The notes: a model not told the origin generated them from the letters alone. Shown: positions 22,120 through 33,544, counted from the stretch's first letter. The stretch is 64,000 nt of DNA from Mytilus galloprovincialis (GCF_965363235.1 NC_134842.1:36807958-36871957); one strand, 5' to 3'. A program made the numbers and translations.

Positions 22120-22390
22120 GCCATTTAGGCAGAAGGTTTGGCTAACTTTAAAACCAGATTAAGCCCACAATTGTTTGTTTAAATGTCCATTATCAAGTCA
22201 GTTGTTATCAAATAGTTCAGTTTTTAATGTATGTTGGTGTTTTTTTTGTTTTTTTTTTGCACTTCGGTGTTCCTATTGTTCCATTTTTTTCCTTTGATGT
22301 GTTCCCCGTCGGTTTAAGTTTGTAACAAGGATTCGTTTTCTCTTAATCGATTTATGTCTTTTGAACAGCGGTATACTATTGATGGCTTTG
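22120..22390 (+). repeat. family C copy, long variant
   Basis: GGCTAACTTTAAAACCAGAT and AAATGTCCATTATCAAGTCA are followed by CTTAATCGATTTATGTCTTT and GAACAGCGGTATACTATTG, the same order as the copies at 33545-34060. Confidence 0.65.
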
Positions 22391-22984
22391 TTATATAAGT
22401 GCACTTTTAATGATATTTTTTCACACGGTGATGTAACATTCCAGGATAAAAGGATAGGGGGTATTTACATTAGATTAAATTGCAACGATTTCCTTACAGT
22501 GATCGTTTCCGTGCCGGGATTATTTCTCTTTATTCAACAAAGCAGAGAAGACAAGTATGCTGATCGGAGCAGGAACTGCCGGGGAGTTTGTAGAGTAGAA
22601 TGTGGATAGGAGCCGGAATTGCCAGAGAGTTTGAAGTTGTGATTGATATTTTCCACATATTTTCACGTAGTATACAGTACCATTTTTGTAGCATGTTCAT
22701 CAATGATCTTTTGTCACCAAGTTTCATTTCAGAACGTTGTTGTCATTATTTGCTACTTTAAAAGTAACTATTAAACACAGTGTTCTAATTAGTAAAGCTA
22801 TAGTCGTCTTTTCAAGACTTTAATGACGCCATAAAGGTTTGATTGATTGTTAAGAAATATTTGAGACAATATTCATATACTTCAAGTTCAATTAAGTTTT
22901 GAAATCAAAATAGTCACGACATCAATGAGAAGGTAGCTATCCCTGTGGGACCGGCTCTAAATAACCTGTAATAAAATACTGTAT

Positions 22985-23350
22985 ATTTACCATGTTTACC
23001 ATATTGGCCGTACGATGACCTATTGATGTTAATTTCTGTGTCATTTGGGCTCTTGTGGAGAGTTGTCTCATTGGCAAGCATACCACATTTTCTTTTTCTT
23101 TTTCTATAATGTGACAGTTTTGAATATTACAGAGGGACGAAAGATACCAGAGGGACAGTCGAACTCATAAATCGAAAATAAACTGACAACGCTATGGTTA
23201 AAAATGAAAAAGACAAACAGACAAACAATAGTACACACAACATAGAAAACTAAAGAATAAGCAACACGAACCCCACCAAAAACTATAGGGGTGATATCAG
23301 GTGCTCCGGAAGGGTCAGCAGATCATGCTCCACATGTGGCACTCTGCGTT
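22985..23350 (+). repeat. family A fragment followed by family B copy
   Basis: 22985-23105 has CGTACGATGACCTATTGATG and GCAAGCATACCACATTTTCT (A). 23130-23350 has GGGACGAAAGATACCAGAGG, ACACAACATAGAAAACTAAA and GCTCCACATGTGGCACTCTG (B), ending before the usual 3' part. Confidence 0.75.
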
Positions 23351-24224
23351 CTTCACTTGTTGTTCTTAAAATTTCAAAATGAAACACAAATTAACTTGGC
23401 TATGAAGAAAAGGTAAATAGTTAATATAAATAAACTTACAGTTCTCCTCGCATAAATTCGTTATCTACCTTAAACCAGCTCACCAGTGATTGTAGATCAA
23501 AGAATCGGAAAAATGAAAGAAACATTTAACTTACTATTTGGTATCAAAGTTATAATAAGATCATTACTGAACTCCTACGTACTATTCTAATATAGTCACA
23601 TGGCATCTTATTTGTTTAGTTCCTAGGGATACAATCTAAAATGTTGATACCAAACATGAAGCGTTTTCTTTAATGCGTGAAATTTATTCTATCTACAAAT
23701 AATTTGATTTTGAATGCGACACGTCTTCTGATTGGCAGAAAGTGTTTTGTCTTCAGCTCATAGAACAACATCCAGGTCTATACTGTACATTATGAAAGGG
23801 AGAAAAGTGTTTTTTTTTTTATTTTAGCCTAGTCCTGGAACATAAAACTCTTGTAGCGATATTTACATTTTCCTTAATTTTCGTATTTTCTTTTCATTCA
23901 TTTTGCAAATTTGCTATATATATGCATTGCTTTTATTATCAAGCTTCCACCGAGCTTCGTTTAAAAAAAAAGAAGAAATAAATCACGAAAATATCAGCTT
24001 AAAATCATTTATGAAAAGATGACTCCAAGGCATATTTGTAAGACTAGCTTGATCCATAAAACTATACATGTAACCTATTATTATTAATTCTTGCCAGTAA
24101 GCTAAGTAAACTAAGTACAAAATGTATATTTATTAGAGTAAATTTATTTTGAAATCGGTAAATCTGTTATGTATGATAAGCATTTCTTTCTTTTAAACCA
24201 TAGTATTTCAAATTTTATATTCAA

Positions 24225-24375
24225 TCTGATTCATATATGACTATGCAGTATGAGTTTTGTTCATTGTTGGAGGCCATATGCTGACATTTAATTGTAAACT
24301 GCTTAGTCATATTAGTGCTATATTATTTGGTCTCAGTCCGGTGGAGAGTTGTTTCATTAACAATCATACCATTAC
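24225..24375 (+). repeat. family A copy, decayed
   Basis: TATGCAGTATGAGTTTTGTT, GGAGGCCATATGCTGACATT and GGTGGAGAGTTGTTTCATTA keep the family A order. Confidence 0.65.
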
Positions 24376-24399
24376 TCAGATATTACTCGGACTTCAAAC

Positions 24400-25145
24400 G
24401 ACTGTTTTGCAAGACAAGCTAGGCCCATGAGCGTAGGAAGCCAAGACTAAGAGTAAACTCGGACGGGCACAAGTTAACTGGTTTTAGACCCTTGCAAAAA
24501 AGGCAATCAACACATCAATTTTCTAGACCGAAAATTAATCTGAAATTAAGTTTTTTATACTTTATTTTTCTTGAACTCAAAGGACTCTTACCAGTGATGC
24601 ATTTTAATGGTTTTCTTATAGGTTGTCTAGGGGTAAACAAATTAATTTTGCTGACCCAATATTTTTACTGGCCATGGCCATATTGATGGTGGTTAATCGT
24701 CTCGGTGGGGTTTATGTCGATCATATTTTTGTCTAAACTATTCATAACTTCATGAAAAAGTACATATTTCCATATGTGTATTTCCTATTTCTATACCTAC
24801 CCTAATATAGAAATAGTTTTCCTTCAAGTTTTTTGGTAATTTGGCACTAAGCACTGTTACAGTCATAATTTCTCTCTCATAGACTCGATGTAAAAAAAAG
24901 GTAAAAACTCTCATAGTCATATTAAAGTATGTCTGTCTTGGAGGCTCATAGCTACCATAGGCGGATCCAGCCCCCCTCCTTTTTCGTGTGAAAAACTTTG
25001 GTTTATTATACCAGGTAAACACTAAAAGATGACTTTAGCGGGTCTCTTTTTTTTTTTTCAAACAGCTGTTTTGCTAGACAAGCTACATGTATGCCCATGA
25101 GCGTAGGACGTCAGAGTAATCTCGAACGGGCACAAGTCAAATCGT
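24400..25145 (+). repeat. pair of direct repeats of about 80 bp, about 660 bp apart
   Basis: 24400-24482 and 25063-25143 share GCCCATGAGCGTAGGA, a stretch with an AGACAAGCTA word before it, and CTCG(G/A)ACGGGCACAAGT after it. The second copy has a small insertion (ACATGTAT). The spacer holds a short G/C-rich repeat fragment near 24960 and no gene. Confidence 0.6.
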
Positions 25146-25864
25146 CTCCTATAGAAAAATTCGACATCTGCTAATATATATATGAAACCATTACAGACAT
25201 ACAGTTGTCGAATTGAGTAGGATATTCCGTATGAATGGCTTTATCGGAGAAATCTCGGACTACGAAGTGCATGTAAAATATAAGCAAATCTACTTTGTCT
25301 TACCTGTATGAGTAGCGTTCTATTGCATATATGTTTCTGTTATATCAAAATGATAATAAATTGCGGCATACTGGCCAAAGAAGTGTTTTTCGTCCTTCCC
25401 CTTGCGTCCATTTCGCCGATTTTAAACATTCTTTTTACATGACGTCATGCGGGTGGGATTTGCCGCAATTAGCGTAGAAAAATAGTGCAAGCGCTTTCAG
25501 TATTAAACATAAGAAACACTAATAAATAATAGAATATTAAAAGGGCTACCTGTTTTAATTACTTTTCAAAAAATATTTACATCGGTATAAGTGATTCTTG
25601 AGATTTGATTTCTTATCATGTTTACTGTCTCTGCATGAATCTCTACGCATAATGGTAAAACACCTCTTACGTCATAATATCCCTGACATCATTAGATAAA
25701 ATGTTGGGAGGAAAACAACAAACGGATTTTTGTTGTTGTTTTATTTTTTGCATTACACAAAATTATGCATTGGAGTACATCTATATTCGGCCAACAGTAT
25801 ATCAAACAGAACTTGTAGGATTATTGCATTCGGATATTTTGCGATGTCTGCACTCCTACAGTTT

Positions 25865-26219
25865 TGGATGCCAGCATCCAGCTTTTTCGGGATGCCAGCA
25901 TCCCAATAAAACGGGATGCCAGCATCTCAATATAACGGGATGCCAGCATCCCAATAAAACGGGATGCCAGCATCTCAATAAAACGGGATGCCAGCATCCC
26001 AATATGACTGGATGCCAGCATCCCAATAAAACGGGATGCCAGCATCCCAAAATAACGGGATGCCAGCATCTCAGTAAAACGGGATGCCAGCATCTCAATA
26101 TGACTGGATGCCAGCATTCCAAAATAACGGGATGCCAGCATCTCCGTAAAACGGGATGCCAGCATCCCAATATGACAGGATGCCAGCATTTCAATATATA
26201 GGAAATCCAGCATCCTCAA
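25865..26219 (+). repeat. 24-bp minisatellite, about 15 units
   Basis: The unit starts GGGATGCCAGCATCCC and continues AATAAAAC. Its first 16 bases form a hairpin: GGGATGC, a CA loop, GCATCCC. Variants alternate CATCCC with CATCTC and AATAAAAC with AATATGAC or AAAATAAC. Because 24 is divisible by three, three frames stay open across the array (25701-26201 plus; 25821-26219 and 25856-26194 minus), each giving an eight-residue peptide repeat such as GCQHPNKT. I see no start context, splice site or domain that would make this a gene. Confidence 0.95.
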
Positions 26220-26460
26220 AATTTTTTTAAAAATTTAAAAAAAAATATATGCAAAACTAGCATCCTATTAAAACATGTAAAAGTAAGATGCTCCAGTACA
26301 TTATAATTTTAACAACAGCATCTACATCAAATTTTAATGCTGGAAGCATATAAAATCAAACAGACAGCATATGTACTATAAAAAGATGCTACCTTATACA
26401 AAATATGAAAGCAATTAAAAAATTGAGAAATACTTTGACAAATTATTCAAAATTAGCATT
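26220..26460. repeat. decayed flank of the minisatellite
   Basis: After the clean array, AGCAT or its complement ATGCT recurs every 18 to 30 bases (at about 26259, 26287, 26317, 26345, 26366 and 26384) in A+T-rich DNA. This looks like older, diverged units, but the spacing is irregular. Confidence 0.35.
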
Positions 26461-26554
26461 TTTTCATTGACATATGCTATTTACTAGTTATTTCACGGAA
26501 TGTAGGACAAAAACTGTACATGAGAATTTGAAATTTTAGTTGAGAACGCATTAA

Positions 26555-27350
26555 TACGAAGTTGAACAGCATTGAGGACCAAAATTCCTAAAAGTTTTGC
26601 CAAATCCAGCTAAGGTAATCTAAGAGACAACAACCCGACCATAGAAGAACAGACAACAGCAGAAGGTCACCAACAGGTCTTCAATGCAGCGGAAAATTTC
26701 CGCACCCGGAGGCGTCCTTCAGCTTGCCCCTAAACAATATCTATACAAGTTCAGTGATAATGAACGCCATACTAAACTCCAAATTGTACACAAGCACTAA
26801 AAAATTAAAAATAATACAAAACTAACAAAGGCCAAAGGCTCCTGATTTGGGACAGGCGCAAAACTGCGGCGGACTTAAACATGTTTATAAGATCTCAACC
26901 CTCCCCCTATACCTCTAGCCAATGTAGAAAAGTAAACGCATAACAATACGCACATTAAAATTCAGTTCAAGAGAAGTCCGAGTCTGATGTCAGAAGGTGT
27001 AACAACAGAAAATAAACAAAATGACAATAATATATCAATAACAACAGACTACTAGTATTTAACTGACATGCCAGCTCCAGACTTCATTAAAACTGATTGA
27101 AAGATTATGTCTTCAGGTACAATTCTTCCCGTTAGGGGTTTAGTATCATACCATAATAACATATATGAGAAGAACATGACCCGTGTCATGCCAACAACTG
27201 GTTTTTAAAAACGAATGTGTTTAGTTCCGATGCAAAGACCCTATAGGTGAATCAATATTAACGCCAAAATATGGAATCTTTAATGACCTGACAACAGTAT
27301 CGTAACTATATCCCTTCTTAATAAGTCTATTTAAATGTTTTGTTAGCTTC
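26555..27350 (+). repeat. family D fragment joined to an extended family E copy
   Basis: 26555-26620 is a minus-oriented family D piece (AGTTGAACAGCATTGAGGAC, TTTTGCCAAATCCAGCTAAG). From 26620 the family E order starts (GAGACAACAACCCGACCATA, AGAAGGTCACCAACAGGTCT, GGAGGCGTCCTTCAGCTTGC) and runs on through GATTTGGGACAGGCGCAAAA to about 27350. This is the longest E copy here. Confidence 0.65.
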
Positions 27351-27379
27351 TGAGGTGAATACTGACATTTTTGTGCTTT

Positions 27380-28680
27380 TTAGCTCACCTGGCACACAGG
27401 GCCAAGTGAGCTTTTCCCATCACTTTGCATCCGTCGTCCGGCGTTCGTCGTCGGCCGTCGTCGTTGTTAACTTTTACAAAAATCTTCTCCTCTGAAACTA
27501 GTGGGCCAAATTTAACCAAACTTGGCCACAATCATCATTGGGGTATCTAGTTAAAAAAATGTGTCCGGTGACCCGGCCAACCAACCAAGATGGCCGCCAT
27601 GGCTAAAAATAGAACATAGGGGTTAAATGCAGTTTTTGGCTTATAACTCAAAAATCAAAGCATTTAGAGAAAATCTGACATTAGTAAATTTGTTTATCAG
27701 GTCAAAATCTATCTGCCTGAAATTTTCAGATGAATCCGACAACCCGTTGTTGGGTTGCTGCCCCTAAATTGGTAATTTTAAGGAAATTTTACTGTTTTTG
27801 GTTATTATCTTGAATATCATTGTATATAGAGATAAACTAAAAACAGCCATATTGTTCAACAAAGTAAGATCTACAAATAAGTCACATAACCAAAATCGTC
27901 AGTTGACCCATTAAGGAGTTATTGCCCTTTATAGTCAATTTTTAACCATTTTTCTAAAATTTTGGTATTCTTTTAAAAAATCTTCTCCTCTGAAACTACC
28001 GGGCCAAATTTAACCAAACTTGGCCACAATCATCATTTGGGTATCTTGTTTTAAAAATGTGTGGCGTGACCCTGCCAACCAACCAAGATGGCTGCCATGG
28101 CTAAAAATAGTACATAGGGGCGAAATGTATATTTTGTCTTATATCTCTGAAACCAAAGCATTTAGAGCAAATCTGACATTTGGTAATTTGTTTATCAGGT
28201 CACAATCTATCTGTCCTGAAATTATCAGACAAAACAGACAACCTGTTAATGGGTTGCTGCCCCAGAATTAGTAATTTTAAGGAAATTTTGCAGTTTTTGC
28301 TTATTATCTTGAATATTGTAATAGATAGAGATAAACTGTAAACAGCAATAATGTTCAGCAAAGTAAGATCTACAAATAAGTCAAATGACCAAAATTGTCA
28401 TTTTAGCCCTTAAGGAGTTATTGCCCTTTATAGTCATTTTTTAACAATTTTCATCAATTTTTGTAAATTTTTGTAAATTTTTAGTATATATTTCCATTGT
28501 AATTACTGGGCCAAGTTCATTATAGATAGAGATAAGTGTAGCAAGAAGAATGTCTAGTAAAGTAAGATCTACAAACACATCATGATCACCAAAACACAAT
28601 TTTGTCATGAATTTATCTGTGTCCAATGTTTTATATGCACATAGACCAAGGAGAGCGACACAGGCTCTTGAGAGCCTCTA
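27380..28680 (+). mobile_element. family F element with an internal tandem duplication
   Basis: Starts TAGCTCACCTGGCACACAGG and ends GCGACACAGGCTCTTGAGAG, then CCTCTAG. The block from AAAATCTTCTCCTCTGAAAC through CCAAGATGGC(C/T)GCCATGGC to TTATTGCCCTTTATAGTCA is present twice, at about 27480-27940 and 27978-28437. The 83-codon ORF at 28020-28271 lies in the repeat and is not a gene. No transposase is seen; it is probably non-autonomous. Confidence 0.75.
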
Positions 28681-28681
28681 G

Positions 28682-29330
28682 TTAAAGAATATTTCCATAA
28701 AAATTTGGATGTGAAATACCTGAACGTATAAGAAGTCTGCATGTTGAGCTATATTTACAAATGATGGTCTTATACCGATGATAAAATTTAGTAAATGTTT
28801 TGACTAGTTTGTGATATCGAAAACCCTGGTGTAATAATTTTTCAGTAATACATAAATTTCTCTCGTTAAAATCTAAAACATTGTTACATACACGAGCGAA
28901 TCGTACAAGTTCAGATATATACACCCCGTAAGATGGTGACAAGGGAACGTCACCATCTAATAACGGATAATTAACGATCGGAAATGTAAAATCATCTCTT
29001 TTATCATAAATTTTAGTATTAATCTTTCCGTTAATGATATAGATATCAAGATCGAGGAAAGGGCAGTGGTCATTGTTATTATTAGTTTTATTTAAAGTAA
29101 GTTCAACGGAATAAATTTCTTTAGTATACATACTGAAGTCGTCATTAATGAGAGCAAACATATCATCCAAATATCTAAAAGTATTATTAAATTTGTCTAT
29201 CAGATGTTGTTTCGATTGGTCTTTGCTGATTGTTGTCATCAATTGTAACTCATAGCATTACAAAAACAGGTCCGAAATAAATGGTGCACAGTTAGTCCCC
29301 ATGTTGACTGCACACATAGCTATACTCTTT
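28682..29330 (-). pseudogene. truncated reverse transcriptase, Penelope-like (3' part)
   Basis: On the minus strand the frame from about 29325 reads NMGTNCAPFISDLFL, a TAA stop at 29261-29259, then CYELQLMTTISK and an open 186-codon frame to 28682. It has the reverse transcriptase catalytic motif RYLDDMFAL, the next motif CPFLDLDIYI, and a thumb-like region with YDKRDDFTFPIVNYP. These blocks fit Penelope-like elements better than the LINE or LTR patterns I know, but the class is an inference. The fingers and half of the palm are missing at the right edge, where family E begins. The copy is therefore dead. Confidence 0.65.
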
Positions 29331-29339
29331 CAATCAGTT

Positions 29340-29455
29340 TAATTTTTCGCTGCATTGAAGACCTGTTGATGACCTTCTGCTGTTGTCTGTTCTTCTATGG
29401 TCGGGTTGTTGTCTTTTTGACACATTCCCCATTTCCATTCTCAATTTTATACTCT
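29340..29455 (-). repeat. family E copy
   Basis: On the plus strand it reads AAGACCTGTTGATGACCTTC, TATGGTCGGGTTGTTGTCTT and GACACATTCCCCATTTCCAT, the exact reverse order of the E copy at 26620. The two lie inverted on either side of the family F element and the reverse transcriptase. Confidence 0.75.
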
Positions 29456-30299
29456 ATTTTTGATATTAAATCATTTCCATTTGTTTATGTTATTATTCTG
29501 CTTCTTTAAGTCATTTTGATTTCATTCTTAGACTAGTGATTTCCAAGATCAACAGCTTTCAAATAACAACACCAATAATGGAACAGTCATCACACATTCA
29601 AGATTTTATGTTTGAGTATATTCAGCAGGGACATGATCCAACAAAACTATATCAAAGTAATCTTCCTAATCATGCTTATTTCGAACAAAGTAAGATATCG
29701 GCTTGTCTTAACTCGCCTACCGGCAAAAAATATTTTACTGCATTTCAAATGTTTAATAAAGCCAAATCAAGACTATGTGAATATACAAAATTAGAAGTGG
29801 AAACAGACCGTGACTGTGAATTCCTGCAGTCTGCTTTTCATGGTTATGCTAAGGCATATATGGCCGATCAAATCTGGTACGAAAAATTAAAGCCTCATGC
29901 AAATGCATTTAACCTTATAGATCAGTACATGCACCATAGGCCAGATGACATATTGTCGGAATATTGTCAAAATGTCTATATCTCTCGATCACATCAAAGT
30001 GGAAATTGAAGTGAATTATCGAAATTTAAAGATTTACAAATAGCCATTCGAACATATGAAATATTTGCAATGAAAGTTGAGAAAGCTGATAATACTTCAG
30101 ATATTCGACGTCAAATTCTTGCAGCATCGTTTAACTGTTTAGGCTCGCTCTATACTATTACAAACCAAAGAATCCGTGCAATAGATTCCTTTCAGAAAGC
30201 ATATGATATCAACCACGACGATCTTGATTCTTTATTTGGTGTTGCGTGGTGGTATTGTCGTACTTAACTTTCACCCTATGTCGTCTGGACTTTAGCTGG

Positions 30300-30981
30300 C
30301 CTGGTAAAAACGAAGAATTCCAAAATAACTATATTTTATTACAACTGAGATCTCATGGCAACTCTATAATACAATTTCATATAAATGCATACAATATATT
30401 TCACAATATTTATAGTTCATCATACATAGATAATGTCAAGCTGTAATATATTAAATGTTTCTTGCTATTACGTAATACGCAAATATTTCTGTTCTGGAGA
30501 TCAATCCTGCATCGGTACGATTTCAATATACATGAAACAACAAATATTTTCTTTGTGTTCTGTTGCGTTGTCAAGGTAAACCAAAGTGACAAACAAAGAT
30601 TTCTTTAAACTTCGTTGAATATTAAATATAACCAAATAACAGAATTTAACTTTACTACGAATAAATTATGCGTCAAATTCACAAATCTCCTGTAAACAAA
30701 TTTGCATGTTATAATGAAAATTAATGAAATAAATAACATTTACGGAATTTATGTTTACTGTATATTTCACTTAAAAAATCATCTATTTAATCGTAATGTA
30801 ATAAACTAAAAACGCTCATTTTAAATAAATAGAACTAAATAAATAAAACTTAATTAAAAGTAAATGTGAAATATAATTTCCATAAAAAGAATGCTTTAAA
30901 ATATTAATAATGAATTACCTGGTAAAAACGAAGAATTCCAAAATAACTATATTTTATTACAACTGAGATCTCATGGCAACT
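30300..30981 (+). repeat. 64-bp perfect direct repeat inside the insertion
   Basis: 30300-30363 and 30918-30981 are identical, starting CCTGGTAAAAACGAAGAATT and ending ATCTCATGGCAACT, with 554 bp between them. Identity over 64 bases implies a recent duplication or gene-conversion event inside the putative LTR. Confidence 0.9.
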
Positions 30982-31387
30982 GACGAATAGCCCAAAACAC
31001 TAGTTTAAAAAGGTCGTTGCTCACGTGCTTAGAGATCCCAGGTTTTCTTCGTTTTACCAATGAAAATTATCGTTACATAATTTCATAACTGACCACAACA
31101 TTTTAATTGGTCACTCATAATTTTGTCTTGTCAACCAAGCTGACACTTTAATCTAAATTATTGATTTTCGTATACCTATGTTGCGACAACCTATGTAATT
31201 TTGACAATAGGCCTAATTGCCTACACTCTTTCTCTTATTCAAAATATAGCATGTATAATTAATGAATGAATAATTATCAATATTTGTCAAACATCTGTAA
31301 AATCTATTTTCTTCTAAATTGTCCATTTTTACAAATTCATTTTGAGAATAAAAAATATAATACTTAATAAAAGAAAGCTTGCAAAGC

Positions 31388-32796
31388 TGTTATATTTCCT
31401 ATTTTGTAAATTCGGAATTTCAAAATATATCTATAACATCTCCCCTCTGCCTTAATTGGCTTTGACCCCAAAGCCACATAACATCAACTACAAATATAAG
31501 ACATATAAGATTAGAAAATCAAGTTAATCAATTTTATATACACTCATAAAATATATATACATTGTCACAAATATAATGTTCTATTGTTTTCTGCTATTGT
31601 TGTGTAAGATAGTATATATGCTCATTGAGCCACATTAATAGGTGCTGAATAAATGCCATTTATGTTTGAAAAAAAATCTCGTGAGTTTGCTGAATTTAAG
31701 CCAATATATAAGATACTTTAAAAACTCATACTCTGCATTGCTGGACATGGGTATCGTGAAATCTGACATTTGACAGTTTACTCACTTTTGTCAATACAAT
31801 GTTATAAATACAGTGAGGTTTAATAGTAAAATAGGATGGACACAGAGGCAGAATAAGGACTGGTACTATAACACATGTACTATCCACGGAATTTTTGTTT
31901 TGTTTTGTGAAAACAAATTTAAATTTGGTTCTACACGCAGTTTGCCAAAAAAAAAAATCAACCAAACTAAACCAAATAAAATAGTCAGTTGAATATTAGC
32001 ATTGTTGCTCAAAATTATAGAACCAATAGCTCGGAAGGAAAAGCCGTCGCGGCTTGCAAAAATAATAGAAGGTACAAACGCACATGTTGCTCTCTTTTGC
32101 ACTGTAAAATAACAAGTGTTGCAGTAAATGTTCTTGCTTTTGAACCACAAAAATAAAAGAAAATCATCATATTATATACAAATAAATTAAACGAACACGT
32201 AATTCAACGTTAGTCATGACTCTATGTAGGTCTTCGCTAAAAAAAACAACTGTTCACTATGTTTGTGTACTTTCTCTTTATGCTTTGGCTTTCAGTCTGT
32301 ATCATTCAAGAAAATATTAACACCATAAAAAAAAAACTGGCATCAGTGAAAAGTTTCTAAGTGCCCTTTAACCTTAACGTATGAAAATGAAAAAAAAATG
32401 TGTGATGAGTTGTTATATGAGCATGCGCATACTCTTAGCACTATTAGACAACAGATATAAATCTGTCATGGGTAACAAAACACCACAATTTTGAATAAAT
32501 AATTTATGGCTTTTGAAAACAATCTAAAGTTCCTAAAAGATATAGTCTCGAGAATAACACTATAAAAACAATTCAAAGACTTCAGCACTGGTGCAAAAGA
32601 AAAAAAATGTGTATGTGCTAATGTGCTTTATTATATATTTTTTCTTTTATTTCAAGGAATGAAAAATACTTTAATAGTTTTGTGTGACTAGTTTTGCCGT
32701 ATGCATGTTTTTCTCTTTCGTTTAGCTCCTGTATTTGTATGTAGATGTTATAGATATATTTTGAAATTCCGAATTTACAAAATAGGAAATATAACA
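31388..32796. repeat. 51-bp perfect inverted repeat inside the insertion
   Basis: 31388-31438 (TGTTATATTTCC to ATCTATAACA) is the exact reverse complement of 32746-32796 (TGTTATAGATAT to GGAAATATAACA). Each module itself starts TGTTATA and ends TATAACA. The right module forms the very end of the insertion. Confidence 0.9.
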
Positions 32797-33139
32797 GTAT
32801 TATAGCAAGGACCCAGAAAAGGCTATTATATTGATTCATCAATATTTAGATGTTGCACCACAATGTGATAAGAAGTATTACGAAGCATATTATTTCCTTT
32901 CATTTATATATTTTTATTTTTATAAGGATATAGCAAACGGCAAAAAGTATTATTACAAGGGGTTAGATGCCGAAAAAAAGCAATTAACATTTTTTTCTGA
33001 TTTTAATACACCGCTTAAAAGATGTGCAAAATTACAAATGATGAAACTTGGAATACATGTATAATTGCATCCGAGTATAAGACAAAGTTACTTTTTTGTT
33101 GATCTCAAATGATAACGAAAAACTAAGGACTTTCTTATC

Positions 33140-33330
33140 CCAGACATGGATTACCTAAGCCGTATTTGGCGCAACAGTTTTTGAATTTTGGATCCTCAAT
33201 GCTCCTAACTTTGTACTTGTTTGGCTTTATAAATTGTTGATATGAGCGTCACTTATGAGTCTTAAGAAGACGAAACGCGCGTGAGACGTACTAAATTATA
33301 ATCCTGGTACCTCTGATAACTTATAACTAA
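33140..33330 (+). repeat. family D copy
   Basis: GGATTACCTAAGCCGTATTT, TGGATCCTCAATGCTCCTAA and AAGAAGACGAAACGCGCGTG keep the family D order. Confidence 0.7.
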
Positions 33331-33544
33331 ATTTGTAATTGATTTTATTTATTATATTATGGAAACGGAATTATGTAAATTAGAAGCTATAATTCTTCTA
33401 ATATCTGAATGTTTAAATTCCTTTTTGAGCATCCCTGGACCAAGAACTTAACCACTTGCATAGGCACTGCTCTTTATCTAAAACGTCTATTTTTACATAC
33501 CGTTCCTTTTGTTAGCTATTATTCATGTGTTTCTTTGACTAATA

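Larger units (their letters stand above)
30256..32796 (-). mobile_element. 2541-bp retroelement-like insertion with 4-bp target duplication
   Basis: The insert begins TGTCGTACTTAAC, ends ATATAACA, and is flanked by GTAT at 30252-30255 and 32797-32800, so it has TG...CA ends and a 4-bp duplication, as LTR elements do. Read on the minus strand, a purine tract (GGCAGAGGGGAGA, 31451-31439) sits directly before a TGTTATAG start at 31438, consistent with a 3' LTR of about 1183 bp ending in TACGACA at 30256. The matching 5' LTR is not present. No ORF resembles gag or pol (longest about 94 codons), so it is defective or non-autonomous. Confidence 0.6.
29578..33064 (+). pseudogene. intronless TPR-protein pseudogene, copy 2, split by an insertion
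   Basis: ATG at 29578 opens a frame beginning MEQSSHIQDFMFEYIQQGHD, homologous to copy 1. An in-frame TGA at 30007-30009 interrupts the junction before the TPR part, and the same frame continues with SELSKFKDLQIAIRTYE. At 30255 the TPR frame (ending FGVAWWY) is cut by a 2541-bp insertion and resumes at 32801 with YSKDPEKAIILIHQYLD, running to TAA at 33062-33064. Removing the insertion and one copy of its 4-bp target duplication restores the alignment with copy 1 without a gap. Like copy 1 it shows no introns. The ancestral function is unknown. Confidence 0.8.

Noticed and set aside
25701..26201. 166-codon ORF with a GCQHPNKT-type peptide repeat as a repeat protein gene
   Set aside because: It is a translation of the 24-bp minisatellite. 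Two minus-strand frames are equally open, which is expected from the unit length and gives no coding evidence.
25865..26219. CRISPR-like array
   Set aside because: There are no unique spacers, the whole unit repeats, and the context is eukaryotic.
28020..28271. 83-codon ORF
   Set aside because: It lies within a family F core with the same non-coding sequence in the neighbouring core.
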